Part shown: positions 9,716 through 18,943 of the stretch, one piece after another
How the letters are laid out: the number at the start of each line of letters is the position of its first letter
How positions within the stretch are numbered: the stretch's first letter is position 1
Assembly (NCBI RefSeq): GCF_900128475.1
Contig: NZ_LT635835.1
Location: 246,899-310,898, forward strand
Source of the DNA: Mediterranea massiliensis
GTDB lineage: Bacteria; Bacteroidota; Bacteroidia; Bacteroidales; Bacteroidaceae
Reading direction: 5' to 3'
Length of the DNA stretch: 64,000 bases
The notes under the pieces: model-generated
What the model was told of the DNA's origin: nothing
The model's database searches: none
The model's input: the letters and a program-made list of their open reading frames with translations, nothing else
Translations under genes and position numbers: made by a program

Positions 9716-10951
9716 ATGAATGAAAAAATAAACATACAGAACCTGACCGACCTGCTTGTCGAAAAGCATGGCATGGAGCCCGAACATGCGGGAGACTTTG
9801 TCAAGGCATTTTTCACCCTGATTGAAGAGGGGCTGGAACAGGACAAGTATGTCAAGGTGAAGGGGCTGGGTACTTTCAAGCTTATCGAGGTGGACAGTCG
9901 GGAAAGTATCGACGTCAATACAGGAGAAAGAATTGAAATACAAGGACATAACAAAATATCGTTCACCCCGGACACAACACTGAAAGAAATCATCAACCGG
10001 CCGTTCGCCCACTTTGAAACAGTGGTTCTGAACGAGAATGTACAGTTTGACGACACACCGGTGGAAAAGGACAATGAAGATGATTTTGATGGAGAAGCAG
10101 AAACGGGCATGACGTCTTCCCAGGAAGTGCAGCAACCGGAAACGGTCGCAGTGCCTGCTGAAGAAGAACAGACGGTGGACGAATGCCAGAAAGACGAACA
10201 GCTTTGCGGTGAGGAACCTGCAGAGAATCGTCCTGCTGAACCGGAAAATGTGGAGAAACAAGAACCCGAAACGCCTGCGGAAGAGCCTAAGGAGGCAGTT
10301 GCTCCCAAAACGGAGGAGATACCCGTGACTTCTCATCCGGAACCGGAACCAAAGCCAGAAACTGAACCTGCAGTTGATGCAGAGACTACACCGAACGACA
10401 ACCGTACTTCGGGAAAAGCATCCAAATGGCTGGCAGGAATAGTGGTCTTCATCCTGATGGCATGTGGCGGGGTAGTAGGCTATCTCTATCTGCCAGACAT
10501 GCAAGAGGCTGATGGGCAACATAACGAGCCAGCAGTCGAAGAGGGGATATCCGTTACGCCTCCTCGTATCGCAACTGATACGATAGCGCCTGTGAAGACT
10601 GATACGGTAAACTCGACTGAGGTTACTGCAAGCAAGGAACAAGCGGAAAGGACTCCCGTCCAGCCGAAAAAAGAAAGACGTCCTGCAGCAAACGGACAAG
10701 TGACAGAAAAAAATAATGCCAAGAAGGGACAGCCTTTCGTACCGGACTCGGTGAACTACGAAATAGAAGGCACCCAAACGGAATATACCATTCAGGAAGG
10801 AGAAACCCTCACCCGGGTTTCGCTCAAATTCTATGGTACAAAGGCCTTGTGGCCATATCTGGTGAAACACAATGCCAAGATATTGAAGAATCCGAACAAC
10901 GTACCCAGTGGTACGACCATCCGGATACCCAAACTGGTGAAGAAGCGGTAA
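9716..10951 (+). CDS. HU-domain, transmembrane, LysM fusion protein
   Basis: 411 residues from ATG 9716, one base after the stop of the previous HU gene. Residues 1-90 form an HU-like domain (KVKGLGTFKLIEVDSRESID). A long Glu/Pro-rich linker follows (about 105-230), then one membrane helix WLAGIVVFILMACGGVVGYL (about 237-258), a Thr/Lys-rich segment, and a C-terminal LysM domain (about 356-409; YTIQEGETL, SLKFYGT, NPNNVPSGT). The layout predicts a cytoplasmic DNA-binding head and a periplasmic peptidoglycan-binding tail. Function is inferred only; a role in nucleoid anchoring is possible. No enzymatic motif is seen. Confidence 0.88.
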   Translation: MNEKINIQNLTDLLVEKHGMEPEHAGDFVKAFFTLIEEGLEQDKYVKVKGLGTFKLIEVDSRESIDVNTGERIEIQGHNKISFTPDTTLKEIINRPFAHFETVVLNENVQFDDTPVEKDNEDDFDGEAETGMTSSQEVQQPETVAVPAEEEQTVDECQKDEQLCGEEPAENRPAEPENVEKQEPETPAEEPKEAVAPKTEEIPVTSHPEPEPKPETEPAVDAETTPNDNRTSGKASKWLAGIVVFILMACGGVVGYLYLPDMQEADGQHNEPAVEEGISVTPPRIATDTIAPVKTDTVNSTEVTASKEQAERTPVQPKKERRPAANGQVTEKNNAKKGQPFVPDSVNYEIEGTQTEYTIQEGETLTRVSLKFYGTKALWPYLVKHNAKILKNPNNVPSGTTIRIPKLVKKR

Positions 10952-10974
10952 GAATCTTACTGCTTCTTTTTTTG
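10941..10974 (+). terminator. Terminator of the HU/HU-LysM pair
   Basis: GAAGCGGTAAG pairs with CTTACTGCTTC and is followed by seven T. The stem begins inside the last codons of the HU-LysM gene, so stop codon and terminator overlap. Confidence 0.8.
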
Positions 10975-10995
10975 AGGTATCCTAAACTGTCTGAA

Positions 10996-11011
10996 TTTAG
11001 TTTAAACTAAA
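10996..11011. promoter_or_regulatory. 16-bp perfect palindrome upstream of the Bat operon
   Basis: TTTAGTTTAAACTAAA is a perfect palindrome 53 bases before the -7 box of the moxR gene, a place where an activator could bind. No regulator is identified. Confidence 0.35.
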
Positions 11012-11041
11012 GGTTTGGACTTCTTTTTTAATAAAAATTAG

Positions 11042-11072
11042 TTGGTATGGTTAATTTATTGCCGTACTTTTG
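11042..11072 (+). promoter_or_regulatory. Promoter of the MoxR-Bat operon
   Basis: TTG at 11042-11044, about 20 bases, TACTTTTG at 11065-11072 (TAnnTTTG). The ATG is 71 bases downstream of the box. Confidence 0.6.
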
Positions 11073-11143
11073 GGAGCAAATAGACAAACTGACTGAATGT
11101 CGGTACAAAAAACAGAAATTTAAACTTTAAAAATACAGATTTT

Positions 11144-12139
11144 ATGGCTGAAACTATTGATATCCGCGAACTGAACGAGCGGATTGAAAGACAAAGTGCT
11201 TTCATCACCAACCTTACGACAGGCATGGACCAAGTCATCGTCGGTCAGAAACATTTGGTAGAATCCTTGTTGATCGGTCTGCTTTCCGACGGTCATGTGC
11301 TGCTGGAAGGTGTGCCGGGATTGGCAAAGACATTGGCAATCAAAACCCTTGCATCGCTGATTGATGCGCAGTACAGCCGTATTCAGTTTACTCCGGACTT
11401 GCTGCCGGCCGATGTCATCGGTACCATGGTATACAGCCAGAAAGACGAAAGCTTCCAGGTGAAGAAAGGTCCGGTATTCGCCAACTTCGTACTGGCGGAT
11501 GAAATCAACCGTGCTCCGGCCAAGGTACAGAGCGCCTTGCTGGAAGCCATGCAGGAACGCCAGGTGACTATTGGTAACGAGACTTTCCAACTGCCGCAAC
11601 CGTTCCTGGTAATGGCAACCCAGAACCCCATCGAACAGGAAGGAACCTATCCGCTGCCCGAAGCCCAGGTGGACCGTTTCATGCTGAAGGTCATCATCGA
11701 CTATCCGAAACAGGAAGAAGAAAAACTGATTATCCGCCAGAATATCAATGGAGACAGAAATCAGGTACGTCCGATTCTGAAGGCGGAAGAAATCATTGAG
11801 GCCAGAAAGGTGGTTCGCCAGGTCTATCTAGATGAAAAGATCGAGAAATACATTGTTGATATCGTATTTGCGACTCGTTATCCGGAAAAATATGACTTGA
11901 AGGAACTGAAGGACATGATCGGATTCGGCGGCTCACCCCGTGCATCCATCAATCTGGCACTGGCAGCCCGCAGCTATGCCTTTATCAAACGTCGCGGTTA
12001 CGTCATTCCCGAAGACGTGCGTGCTGTGGCCCACGATGTACTGCGTCACCGTATCGGCCTGACCTATGAGGCTGAAGCCAGCAACCTGACTTCGGACGAA
12101 ATCGTCAGCAAGATCCTGAACAAGGTAGAAGTACCCTGA
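11144..12139 (+). CDS. MoxR-type AAA+ ATPase of the Bat operon
   Basis: 331 residues. Walker A GVPGLAKT at 56-63, Walker B LADEINRAP near 118, sensor region MATQNPIEQEGTYPLPEAQ near 155, and the C-terminal AAA lid. MoxR ATPases act as chaperones that work with the von Willebrand (VWA) proteins encoded beside them. Here it precedes a DUF58 protein and BatA-BatE, the order of Bacteroides aerotolerance loci. A hairpin and a possible second promoter separate it from the DUF58 gene, so it may be expressed partly on its own. Confidence 0.95.
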   Translation: MAETIDIRELNERIERQSAFITNLTTGMDQVIVGQKHLVESLLIGLLSDGHVLLEGVPGLAKTLAIKTLASLIDAQYSRIQFTPDLLPADVIGTMVYSQKDESFQVKKGPVFANFVLADEINRAPAKVQSALLEAMQERQVTIGNETFQLPQPFLVMATQNPIEQEGTYPLPEAQVDRFMLKVIIDYPKQEEEKLIIRQNINGDRNQVRPILKAEEIIEARKVVRQVYLDEKIEKYIVDIVFATRYPEKYDLKELKDMIGFGGSPRASINLALAARSYAFIKRRGYVIPEDVRAVAHDVLRHRIGLTYEAEASNLTSDEIVSKILNKVEVP

Positions 12140-12225
12140 TGCATCCGGCTTTGCAACAGGTTCAGACAAGAATATGAGAAGGCCCTGCAACCGACAGGGT
12201 AAAGGGCTTTCCTGATTATTTCAAA

Positions 12226-12265
12226 CATGAAGATGTGTCCTGTAAAAGGTGTGTACATCTTCATG
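12226..12265. promoter_or_regulatory. 11-bp inverted repeat between moxR and the DUF58 gene
   Basis: CATGAAGATGT (12226-12236) and ACATCTTCATG (12255-12265) are perfect arms around an 18-base loop. No T run follows, so it looks more like an operator or an mRNA processing/attenuation hairpin than a terminator. It ends eight bases before the -7 box at 12273. Confidence 0.55.
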
Positions 12266-12272
12266 GATTCAT

Positions 12273-12280
12273 TATCTTTG
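12273..12280 (+). promoter_or_regulatory. -7 box just upstream of the DUF58 gene
   Basis: TATCTTTG, a perfect TAnnTTTG, ends 10 bases before the ATG at 12291, which would give a leader of only a few bases. No good -33 element is visible. Confidence 0.5.
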
Positions 12281-12290
12281 AGACTTGCAA

Positions 12291-13160
12291 ATGGAAACTA
12301 CAGAACTATTGAAGAAAGTCCGTCAGATTGAAATCAAGACGCGCGGATTGTCCAGCAACATCTTTGCAGGCCAGTATCATTCTGCCTTCAAGGGTAGGGG
12401 TATGGCTTTCTCTGAGGTACGCGAATATCAGTTTGGCGACGACGTACGCGACATCGACTGGAACGTGACTGCCCGCTTCAATAAGCCCTATGTGAAGGTC
12501 TTTGAAGAGGAACGCGAACTGACGGTCATGTTGCTGGTAGACGTTTCCGGCAGTTTGGAATTCGGTACGGTGAAACAGATGAAGAAGGATATGGTGACGG
12601 AAATAGCTGCTACACTGGCATTCTCGGCCATACAGAACAACGATAAAATCGGTGTCATCTTTTTCTCTGACCGGATTGAGAAGTTCATTCCGCCCAAGAA
12701 AGGACGCAAGCATATCCTGTACATCATCCGTGAACTGATTGACTTCCATGCAGAAAGCCGGCGTACCAATATCCGGCTGGGACTGGAATACCTGACCAAC
12801 GTCATGAAACGGCGTTGTACGGCGTTCGTCCTCTCGGACTTCATTGATCAGGAAAGCTTCAAGAATGCCCTGACTATTGCCAACCGAAAGCATGACGTGG
12901 TGGCTATCCAGGTATACGACCGCCGCGTGGAAGAGCTTCCGGCCATTGGACTGATGAAGATAAAGGATGCCGAGACGGGTCATGAACAGTGGATAGACAC
13001 TTCATCAAGAGCTGTGCGCCAAGCACACCATGAATGGTGGGTGAAGAGGCAGAATGAACTGAGCGAAACGTTCACCAAAAGCAACGTAGACAACGTGTCA
13101 GTACGGACCGACCAGGATTATGTAAAGGCTCTGATGTCACTGTTCGCCCAAAGAAGCTGA
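12291..13160 (+). CDS. DUF58 domain protein of the Bat operon
   Basis: 289 residues from the ATG at 12291 (a TTG six bases earlier is a less likely start). DUF58/VWA-like fold with the region RGMAFSEVREYQFGDDVRDI and a MIDAS-like DVSGS at Asp84, Ser86, Ser88. No membrane segment, so it is predicted to be cytoplasmic. In Bat loci the protein is thought to be a MoxR partner that hands over or assembles the membrane VWA proteins; that is inference from gene context. Followed after 48 bases by a membrane protein. Confidence 0.93.
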   Translation: METTELLKKVRQIEIKTRGLSSNIFAGQYHSAFKGRGMAFSEVREYQFGDDVRDIDWNVTARFNKPYVKVFEEERELTVMLLVDVSGSLEFGTVKQMKKDMVTEIAATLAFSAIQNNDKIGVIFFSDRIEKFIPPKKGRKHILYIIRELIDFHAESRRTNIRLGLEYLTNVMKRRCTAFVLSDFIDQESFKNALTIANRKHDVVAIQVYDRRVEELPAIGLMKIKDAETGHEQWIDTSSRAVRQAHHEWWVKRQNELSETFTKSNVDNVSVRTDQDYVKALMSLFAQRS

Positions 13161-13208
13161 CGCTCCGGGCGTGTACAAATGGATGTTTACTTAATTAAGA
13201 ATAGAACA

Positions 13209-14282
13209 ATGAAAAGATATTTGCTTTCTATAGCCTTGGCCTTGGCATTGGTCGGAAAAGGGCATGCGCAGTCTGTAACAGTGGACGCAAGCATCGACTC
13301 CCTTCAAATACTGATCGGCGAGCAAGCGAAAGTCAAACTGGAAGTGTCGCTCGATGCCAACAAAAGGGCTATATTTCCAGCCTTCAGGGATACGCTGGTG
13401 ACGGGAGTGGAAATTGTGGATATTGCCAAGCCCGACACACAGTTACTGAATGACGGAAAACGTGCATTGATTACACAAGAATATACGGTGACGTCTTTTG
13501 ACTCCGCCCTCTACTATCTGCCTCCCATGGAAGTGATGGTGGACAACCAGACCTATCGTTCGAAAACATTGGCTCTCAAGGTATATTCAGTTCCGGTCGA
13601 CACACTGCATCCCGACCAGTTCTTCGGTCCCAAAACCATTATGAAGGCTCCTTTTGCATGGGAAGACTGGTATCTGTTCATCGCCTGCGTGCTGTTACTG
13701 GCACCGTTCCTGCTGACAGCCATTTATCTGGTCAAGCGCATCCGTGACAACAAACCGATTATCCGCAAAGTGAAGGTAGAGCCCAAACTGCCGCCCCATC
13801 AGGTAGCCATAAAGGAAATCGAACGCATCAAGCAGGAGAAGGTATGGCAGAAAGGACAGCCGAAGGAATATTATACAGAGTTGACAGATGCTCTTCGTAC
13901 CTATATCAAGGAACGTTTCGGCTTCAATGCCCTTGAGATGACTTCTACTGAAATCATAGACAAGCTGCTGGAAACGAATGACAAGGAGGCATTGGCCGAC
14001 TTGCGGGAGTTGTTCCAGACGGCCGACCTGGTAAAATTTGCCAAGCATAACCCGCTGATGAACGAGAACGACGCCAACTTGCTCAATGCCATTGACTTCA
14101 TCAATGAAACCAAAGAAAAGGAGGACGAAAACGCCAAACCGCAACCGACTGAAATCACCATTGTGGAGAAACGCTCACTGCAGACCAAACTGCTGTTGGG
14201 TGCCGGTGCCGTAGTCATGGCGGGCTTGTTTGTCTGGGCTTTGGTCTATATTTGTAAGGAGTTGTATAATTACTTTGCTTAA
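13209..14282 (+). CDS. Bat-operon membrane protein with signal peptide, function unknown
   Basis: 357 residues from MKRYLLSIALALALVGKGHA at 13209; a start 30 bases earlier would push the signal peptide inward and is less likely. After the signal peptide comes a periplasmic beta-rich domain (to about 150), a membrane helix WYLFIACVLLLAPFLLTAIYL near 155-176, a charged cytoplasmic helical part, and a second helix near the C-terminus (LLLGAGAVVMAGLFVWALVY). It always seems to lie between the DUF58 and BatA genes in Bacteroides. Similar topology to BatD but shorter. No known catalytic motif. Confidence 0.88.
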   Translation: MKRYLLSIALALALVGKGHAQSVTVDASIDSLQILIGEQAKVKLEVSLDANKRAIFPAFRDTLVTGVEIVDIAKPDTQLLNDGKRALITQEYTVTSFDSALYYLPPMEVMVDNQTYRSKTLALKVYSVPVDTLHPDQFFGPKTIMKAPFAWEDWYLFIACVLLLAPFLLTAIYLVKRIRDNKPIIRKVKVEPKLPPHQVAIKEIERIKQEKVWQKGQPKEYYTELTDALRTYIKERFGFNALEMTSTEIIDKLLETNDKEALADLRELFQTADLVKFAKHNPLMNENDANLLNAIDFINETKEKEDENAKPQPTEITIVEKRSLQTKLLLGAGAVVMAGLFVWALVYICKELYNYFA

Positions 14283-14294
14283 AACGTAGAAACC

Positions 14295-15278
14295 ATGGTT
14301 TTCGCTAATATTGAATATTTATTTTTACTGCTGCTGCTTATACCTTATATTGTATGGTATATACTGAAACGCAGAAATAATGAAGCGACTCTTCAAGTTT
14401 CTGATGCCCGTGTATATGCACATACGCCCAAAAGTTATAAGAATTATTTGCTGCATGCTCCGTTTGTGCTTCGGGTGGCCAGTCTGATTCTGATTATTCT
14501 GGTACTGGCACGCCCTCAGACCACGGACAGCTGGCAAAACAGTGAGATAGAAGGTATAGACATCATGATGGCCATCGACGTATCGACCAGTATGCTGGCC
14601 GAGGATTTGAAGCCCAACCGTCTGGAGGCGGCCAAGGATGTGGCAGCCCAGTTTATCAACGGACGTCCCAACGACAATATCGGCATCACCCTGTTTGCAG
14701 GTGAAAGTTTCACCCAATGCCCGTTGACGGTAGATCATGCCGTACTGCTGAATCTGATCAAGGACATCAAGTGCGGAGTGATTGAAGACGGTACAGCCGT
14801 GGGTATGGGTATTGCCAATGCCGTAACCCGCCTGAAGGACAGCAAAGCCAAGTCGAAAGTCATCATCCTGCTGACCGACGGTACGAATAACCGTGGAGAC
14901 ATCTCTCCGCTGACGGCAGCCGAGATAGCCAAAAGTTTCGGCATCCGTGTCTATACCATCGGAGTGGGAACCAACGGAACGGCACCTTATCCTTATCCGG
15001 TAGGTGGAACGGTGCAGTACGTCAATATTCCCGTAGAAATTGATGAAAAGACCTTGACGCAGATTGCCGGTACCACGGACGGAAATTATTTCCGGGCCAC
15101 CAGTAACTCTAAGTTAAAGGAAGTCTATGAGGAAATTGACAAACTGGAAAAGACGAAACTGAACGTGAAGGAGTTCAGCAAGCGTGAGGAAGAATACCGC
15201 TGGTTTGCATTGGCTGCCTTCCTGTGTGTCTTGTTGGAGGTGCTTCTGCGCAACACCATTTTGAAAAAGATTCCATAA
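14295..15278 (+). CDS. batA: BatA, membrane VWA protein
   Basis: 327 residues. Two N-terminal membrane helices (about 7-23 and 58-72), a von Willebrand factor A domain with MIDAS DVSTSM (Asp95, Ser97, Ser99), TDGTNN near 193, and a final helix near 305-322. Metal-dependent VWA domains bind partner proteins. BatA and BatB form a pair in Bacteroides aerotolerance operons, where deletion in B. fragilis reduces survival in air (family knowledge). Starts 12 bases after the preceding gene. Confidence 0.95.
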   Translation: MVFANIEYLFLLLLLIPYIVWYILKRRNNEATLQVSDARVYAHTPKSYKNYLLHAPFVLRVASLILIILVLARPQTTDSWQNSEIEGIDIMMAIDVSTSMLAEDLKPNRLEAAKDVAAQFINGRPNDNIGITLFAGESFTQCPLTVDHAVLLNLIKDIKCGVIEDGTAVGMGIANAVTRLKDSKAKSKVIILLTDGTNNRGDISPLTAAEIAKSFGIRVYTIGVGTNGTAPYPYPVGGTVQYVNIPVEIDEKTLTQIAGTTDGNYFRATSNSKLKEVYEEIDKLEKTKLNVKEFSKREEEYRWFALAAFLCVLLEVLLRNTILKKIP

Positions 15279-15339
15279 TGGAACGTGTGGACGCCCCCGT
15301 AAAGTGATAAAAAGAAAACGTAGATAAAGAGAAAAAGAT

Positions 15340-16377
15340 ATGTTTCGATTTGAAGAACCTGCATATTTGTACCTGTTGCTGCTGTTGCCTGTGTTGGCAG
15401 CTTTCTACCTGTACTCGAACTATAGGAGACGCAAGGCCATCCGTAAGTTCGGCGATCCGGAACTGATGGCCCAGTTAATGCCGGATGTATCCAAGTATCG
15501 TCCCGACATAAAATTCTGGATTGTATGGGTGGCTATCGGCTTGTTCGCCGTATTGCTGGCCCGGCCCCAGTTCGGATCCAAGCTGGAAACGGTGAAAAGA
15601 CAGGGAGTGGAAGTTATGATTGCACTGGATATTTCGAACTCCATGTTGGCACAGGATGTTCAGCCCAGCCGTTTGGAAAAAGCCAAACGATTGGTATCCA
15701 GACTGGTGGACAAGATGCAGAACGACAAGGTGGGTATGATTGTCTTTGCGGGCGATGCCTTTACCCAGCTGCCTATCACGAGCGACTACATTTCGGCCAA
15801 GATGTTCCTGGAAACCATAGAACCGTCACTGATATCCAAACAAGGTACGGCCATCGGTGCTGCCCTCAATCTGGCCACCCGGAGCTTTACTCCACAGGAA
15901 GGGGTGGGGCGTACCGTCATTGTGATAACTGACGGTGAAAACCACGAAGGAGGAGCTGTAGAAGCTGCCAAGGAGGCTGCGGACAAAGGCATTCAGGTCA
16001 ACGTACTGGGTGTGGGACTTCCCGACGGCGCTCCCATTCCGGTGGAAGGAAGCAACGATTACCGTCGCGATCGGGAAGGTAACGTCATCGTAACCCGTCT
16101 GAACGAGCAGATGTGTCAGGAAATAGCCAAGAACGGCAACGGCATTTACGTACGGGTAGACAATAGCAACAATGCCCAGAAAGCCATCAGCCGTGAAATA
16201 GACAAAATGGCCAAGGCTGATGTGGAAACCAAAGTCTATACGGAATTCAACGAACAGTTTCAGGCTGTGGCGTGGATTATCCTGATTCTGCTTTTGGCCG
16301 AAATGCTGATTCTGGAACGCAAGAATCCGCGGTTCAAGAACATCCATTTATTTTCGAACAAGAATAAGGAGCAATGA
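15340..16377 (+). CDS. batB: BatB, membrane VWA protein
   Basis: 345 residues, same layout as BatA: helices at about 8-24 and 57-73, VWA domain with MIDAS DISNSM (Asp97, Ser99, Ser101), TDGENHEGG near 191, and a C-terminal helix VAWIILILLLAEMLIL. The N-terminus MFRFEEPAYLYLLLLLPVL resembles BatA, so the two are paralogues and may form a heteromer. Its stop overlaps the BatC start by four bases. Confidence 0.95.
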   Translation: MFRFEEPAYLYLLLLLPVLAAFYLYSNYRRRKAIRKFGDPELMAQLMPDVSKYRPDIKFWIVWVAIGLFAVLLARPQFGSKLETVKRQGVEVMIALDISNSMLAQDVQPSRLEKAKRLVSRLVDKMQNDKVGMIVFAGDAFTQLPITSDYISAKMFLETIEPSLISKQGTAIGAALNLATRSFTPQEGVGRTVIVITDGENHEGGAVEAAKEAADKGIQVNVLGVGLPDGAPIPVEGSNDYRRDREGNVIVTRLNEQMCQEIAKNGNGIYVRVDNSNNAQKAISREIDKMAKADVETKVYTEFNEQFQAVAWIILILLLAEMLILERKNPRFKNIHLFSNKNKEQ

Positions 16378-17084
16378 GTATGTCATATCATAAATATATC
16401 GGAATTGTTTGCCTGCTGGCTGTAGCAACTGCTGCCCAGGCCCAGAAGGCAGAGCGCGACCTGATACGAAAAGGAAACCGCCTCTACAACGACAGCGTAT
16501 ATGTAGATGCGGAGGTCAACTACCGGAAGGCATTGGAGGTCAATCCGAAATCGACCGTATCCATGTACAATCTGGCCAACACGTTGATGCAGCAGAACAA
16601 GCTGAAAGAAGCCATGGAACAGTATGCCGGAGCTGCCAAGGTGGAGAAAAGCAAACCCAATCTGGCACAGATTTATCACAATATGGGGGTCATCTTCCAG
16701 TCGCAGAAGGATTATGCGAAGGCTGTTGAAGCCTACAAGCAATCGTTGAGAAACAATCCGAAAGACGACGAAACCCGCTATAACCTGGCCTTGGCACAGA
16801 AATTGCTGAAAGACCAACAGCAAAACCAACAAAATCAAGACCAGAACCAGCAAAACCAACAGAAACAGGAGGAAAAGCAGGACCAAAAACAAAATCAGCA
16901 ACAGAACCAGAACAATAACCAGCAGCAGGAACCTCCCCAGCAACAGAAGCAGGACAACCAGATGTCCAAAGAAAATGCCGAGCAGTTGCTGAACTCTGTC
17001 ATGCAGGATGAGAAGGATGTGCAAGACAAAGTAAAGAAGCAACAGCAGGTTATCAAGGGTAACCGACTGGAAAAAGATTGGTAA
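16374..17084 (+). CDS. batC: BatC, periplasmic TPR protein with Gln/Asn-rich tail
   Basis: 236 residues. Signal peptide ending near residue 24 (AQAQKA), then TPR repeats (about 28-140: NYRKALEVNPKS, YNLANTLMQQNKLKEAMEQY, AVEAYKQSLRNNPKDDETRY). Residues about 143-205 are almost only Gln, Asn, Lys and Glu, a low-complexity polar tail. The C-terminus is charged. ATG at 16374 overlaps the batB stop; a second ATG lies six bases on. TPR proteins of Bat loci presumably scaffold the complex. Confidence 0.93.
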   Translation: MSMSYHKYIGIVCLLAVATAAQAQKAERDLIRKGNRLYNDSVYVDAEVNYRKALEVNPKSTVSMYNLANTLMQQNKLKEAMEQYAGAAKVEKSKPNLAQIYHNMGVIFQSQKDYAKAVEAYKQSLRNNPKDDETRYNLALAQKLLKDQQQNQQNQDQNQQNQQKQEEKQDQKQNQQQNQNNNQQQEPPQQQKQDNQMSKENAEQLLNSVMQDEKDVQDKVKKQQQVIKGNRLEKDW

Positions 17085-17106
17085 ATTAAAAAACAACAAG
17101 TAATAT

Positions 17107-18927
17107 ATGAGAAAAATAGTTTGCTTATGGATAGCGTTGCTCGCCTTGACCGTGCAGGCATACGCCGATGATAAGGTGACTTTCACCGCATCGGCACCGG
17201 ATGCTGTGGCCGTGGGCGACCAGTTCAGGCTATCTTACACGGTAAATACGCAGAAAGTGAAAAACTTCCGGGCGCCTTCCATAAAAGGATTTGATGTATT
17301 GATGGGTCCCAGCCGTTCATACAGCATGCAGAGCATCAACGGCAATACAACGGAAACCCTGACATTCACCTACATCCTGCTGGCTCAAAAGGAAGGCGAA
17401 TATACCATTCCAGGGGCTACCATCACGGCCAATGGTGATCAGATGCTGTCCAATTCAGTGAAGATCAAGGTGCTTCCTGCTGACAAGGCTAACAGCTCAC
17501 AGAGCGGAAACGCCCAAAGTACAAGCAGAAGCAGTTCGTCCGGTACCTCTATTTCGAACAACGATCTGTTTATCACTGCTACTGCCAGCAAGACAACTGC
17601 CTACGAGCAGGAGGCCATTCTGCTGACTTACAAGATATATACCGTAGTTGATCTGAGAGGGTTCGACAACGTGAAACTGCCCGATTTCAAAGGGTTCCAT
17701 TCACAGGAAGTGGAGCTTCCCAACGACCGCCGCTGGGGACTGGAGCACTACAAGGGACGTAACTATCACTCCACCATCTACCGCCAGTTTGTACTCTTCC
17801 CACAACAGTCGGGCAAATTGACCATCGATGCCGCCCGTTTTGACGCTTCCATTGAAAAGATGGATGCTATAGACGATCCGTTCGAGGCCTTCTTCAATGG
17901 TGGCGCAGGAAGCATCCAGATCAAGAAAACATTGATGACTCCCAAGCTGACCATTGATGTCAAACCACTTCCGGCAGGCAAGCCGGCCGACTTCAGCGGA
18001 GGAGTAGGGGAATTCAACATTTCTTCCAGCATCAACAGTACGAAGGTCAAGACCAACGATGCCATTACGGTCAAAGTGGTCATTTCAGGAACAGGAAACC
18101 TGAAGCTGGTTGGAGAGCCGGAAGTGAAGTTCCCGGAAGACTTCGAAGTATATGATCCGAAAGTGGACAGCAAGTTCCGACTGACCAATGCAGGACTTTC
18201 CGGAAATAAAGTGATTGAGTATCTGGCTATTCCGAGAAATGCAGGTACCTATAAGATTCCGGCGATCAAGTTCAGCTACTTCGATATCAAGTCGCGTTCG
18301 TACAAGACGCTGACCACCGAAGAATATACCGTACAAGTGGAGAAGGGGGCAGGAAATGCCAGTCAGACCATTGCCAACTTCACCAACAAGGAGGATCTGA
18401 AGGTGCTGAACGAAGATATCCGCTTCATCAAGCAGAATGACGTGAAGCTGTCTCCCAAGGGTGAATACTTCTTCGGTTCCATGGGATATTGGCTGTTCTA
18501 CATCATACCGGGACTGATTTTTATCGCTTGTTTCCTGATATACCGCAAGCAGATTGCCGCTAATGCCAATGTCGCAAAGGTACGCACAAAGAAAGCCAAC
18601 AAGGTAGCCGTGAAGCGTATGAAACAGGCCGGAAAGCTGTTGGCCGCCAATGAGAAAGACGCTTTCTACGATGAAGTGCTGAAAGCCCTGTGGGGATACA
18701 TCAGCGACAAGCTGAGCATTCCGGTATCCCAGTTGTCCAAAGACAATATCGAGGAAGAACTACGTAAATATGGTGTGGCCGAAGACCTGATCAAGGAATT
18801 CCTGAACGCCCTGAACAGTTGTGAATTCGCCCGCTTCGCACCGGGTGACGCCAACCAGGCCATGGATAAGGTCTACACCGATTCGCTCGAGGTAATCAGC
18901 AAAATGGAAAATTCTATCAAACATTAA
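17107..18927 (+). CDS. batD: BatD, membrane-anchored periplasmic protein
   Basis: 606 residues. Signal peptide MRKIVCLWIALLALTVQAYA, a large beta-sandwich periplasmic region (21-455) interrupted by a Ser-rich linker near 137-152, one membrane helix YWLFYIIPGLIFIACFLIY near 460-480, and a cytoplasmic helical C-terminus rich in Lys (KKANKVAVKRMKQAGKL). This is the BatD/oxygen-tolerance architecture. It lies 22 bases behind batC and 16 before batE. Its partner interactions are inferred from the operon. Confidence 0.93.
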   Translation: MRKIVCLWIALLALTVQAYADDKVTFTASAPDAVAVGDQFRLSYTVNTQKVKNFRAPSIKGFDVLMGPSRSYSMQSINGNTTETLTFTYILLAQKEGEYTIPGATITANGDQMLSNSVKIKVLPADKANSSQSGNAQSTSRSSSSGTSISNNDLFITATASKTTAYEQEAILLTYKIYTVVDLRGFDNVKLPDFKGFHSQEVELPNDRRWGLEHYKGRNYHSTIYRQFVLFPQQSGKLTIDAARFDASIEKMDAIDDPFEAFFNGGAGSIQIKKTLMTPKLTIDVKPLPAGKPADFSGGVGEFNISSSINSTKVKTNDAITVKVVISGTGNLKLVGEPEVKFPEDFEVYDPKVDSKFRLTNAGLSGNKVIEYLAIPRNAGTYKIPAIKFSYFDIKSRSYKTLTTEEYTVQVEKGAGNASQTIANFTNKEDLKVLNEDIRFIKQNDVKLSPKGEYFFGSMGYWLFYIIPGLIFIACFLIYRKQIAANANVAKVRTKKANKVAVKRMKQAGKLLAANEKDAFYDEVLKALWGYISDKLSIPVSQLSKDNIEEELRKYGVAEDLIKEFLNALNSCEFARFAPGDANQAMDKVYTDSLEVISKMENSIKH

Positions 18928-18943
18928 GAGAGGAGTACACAGT

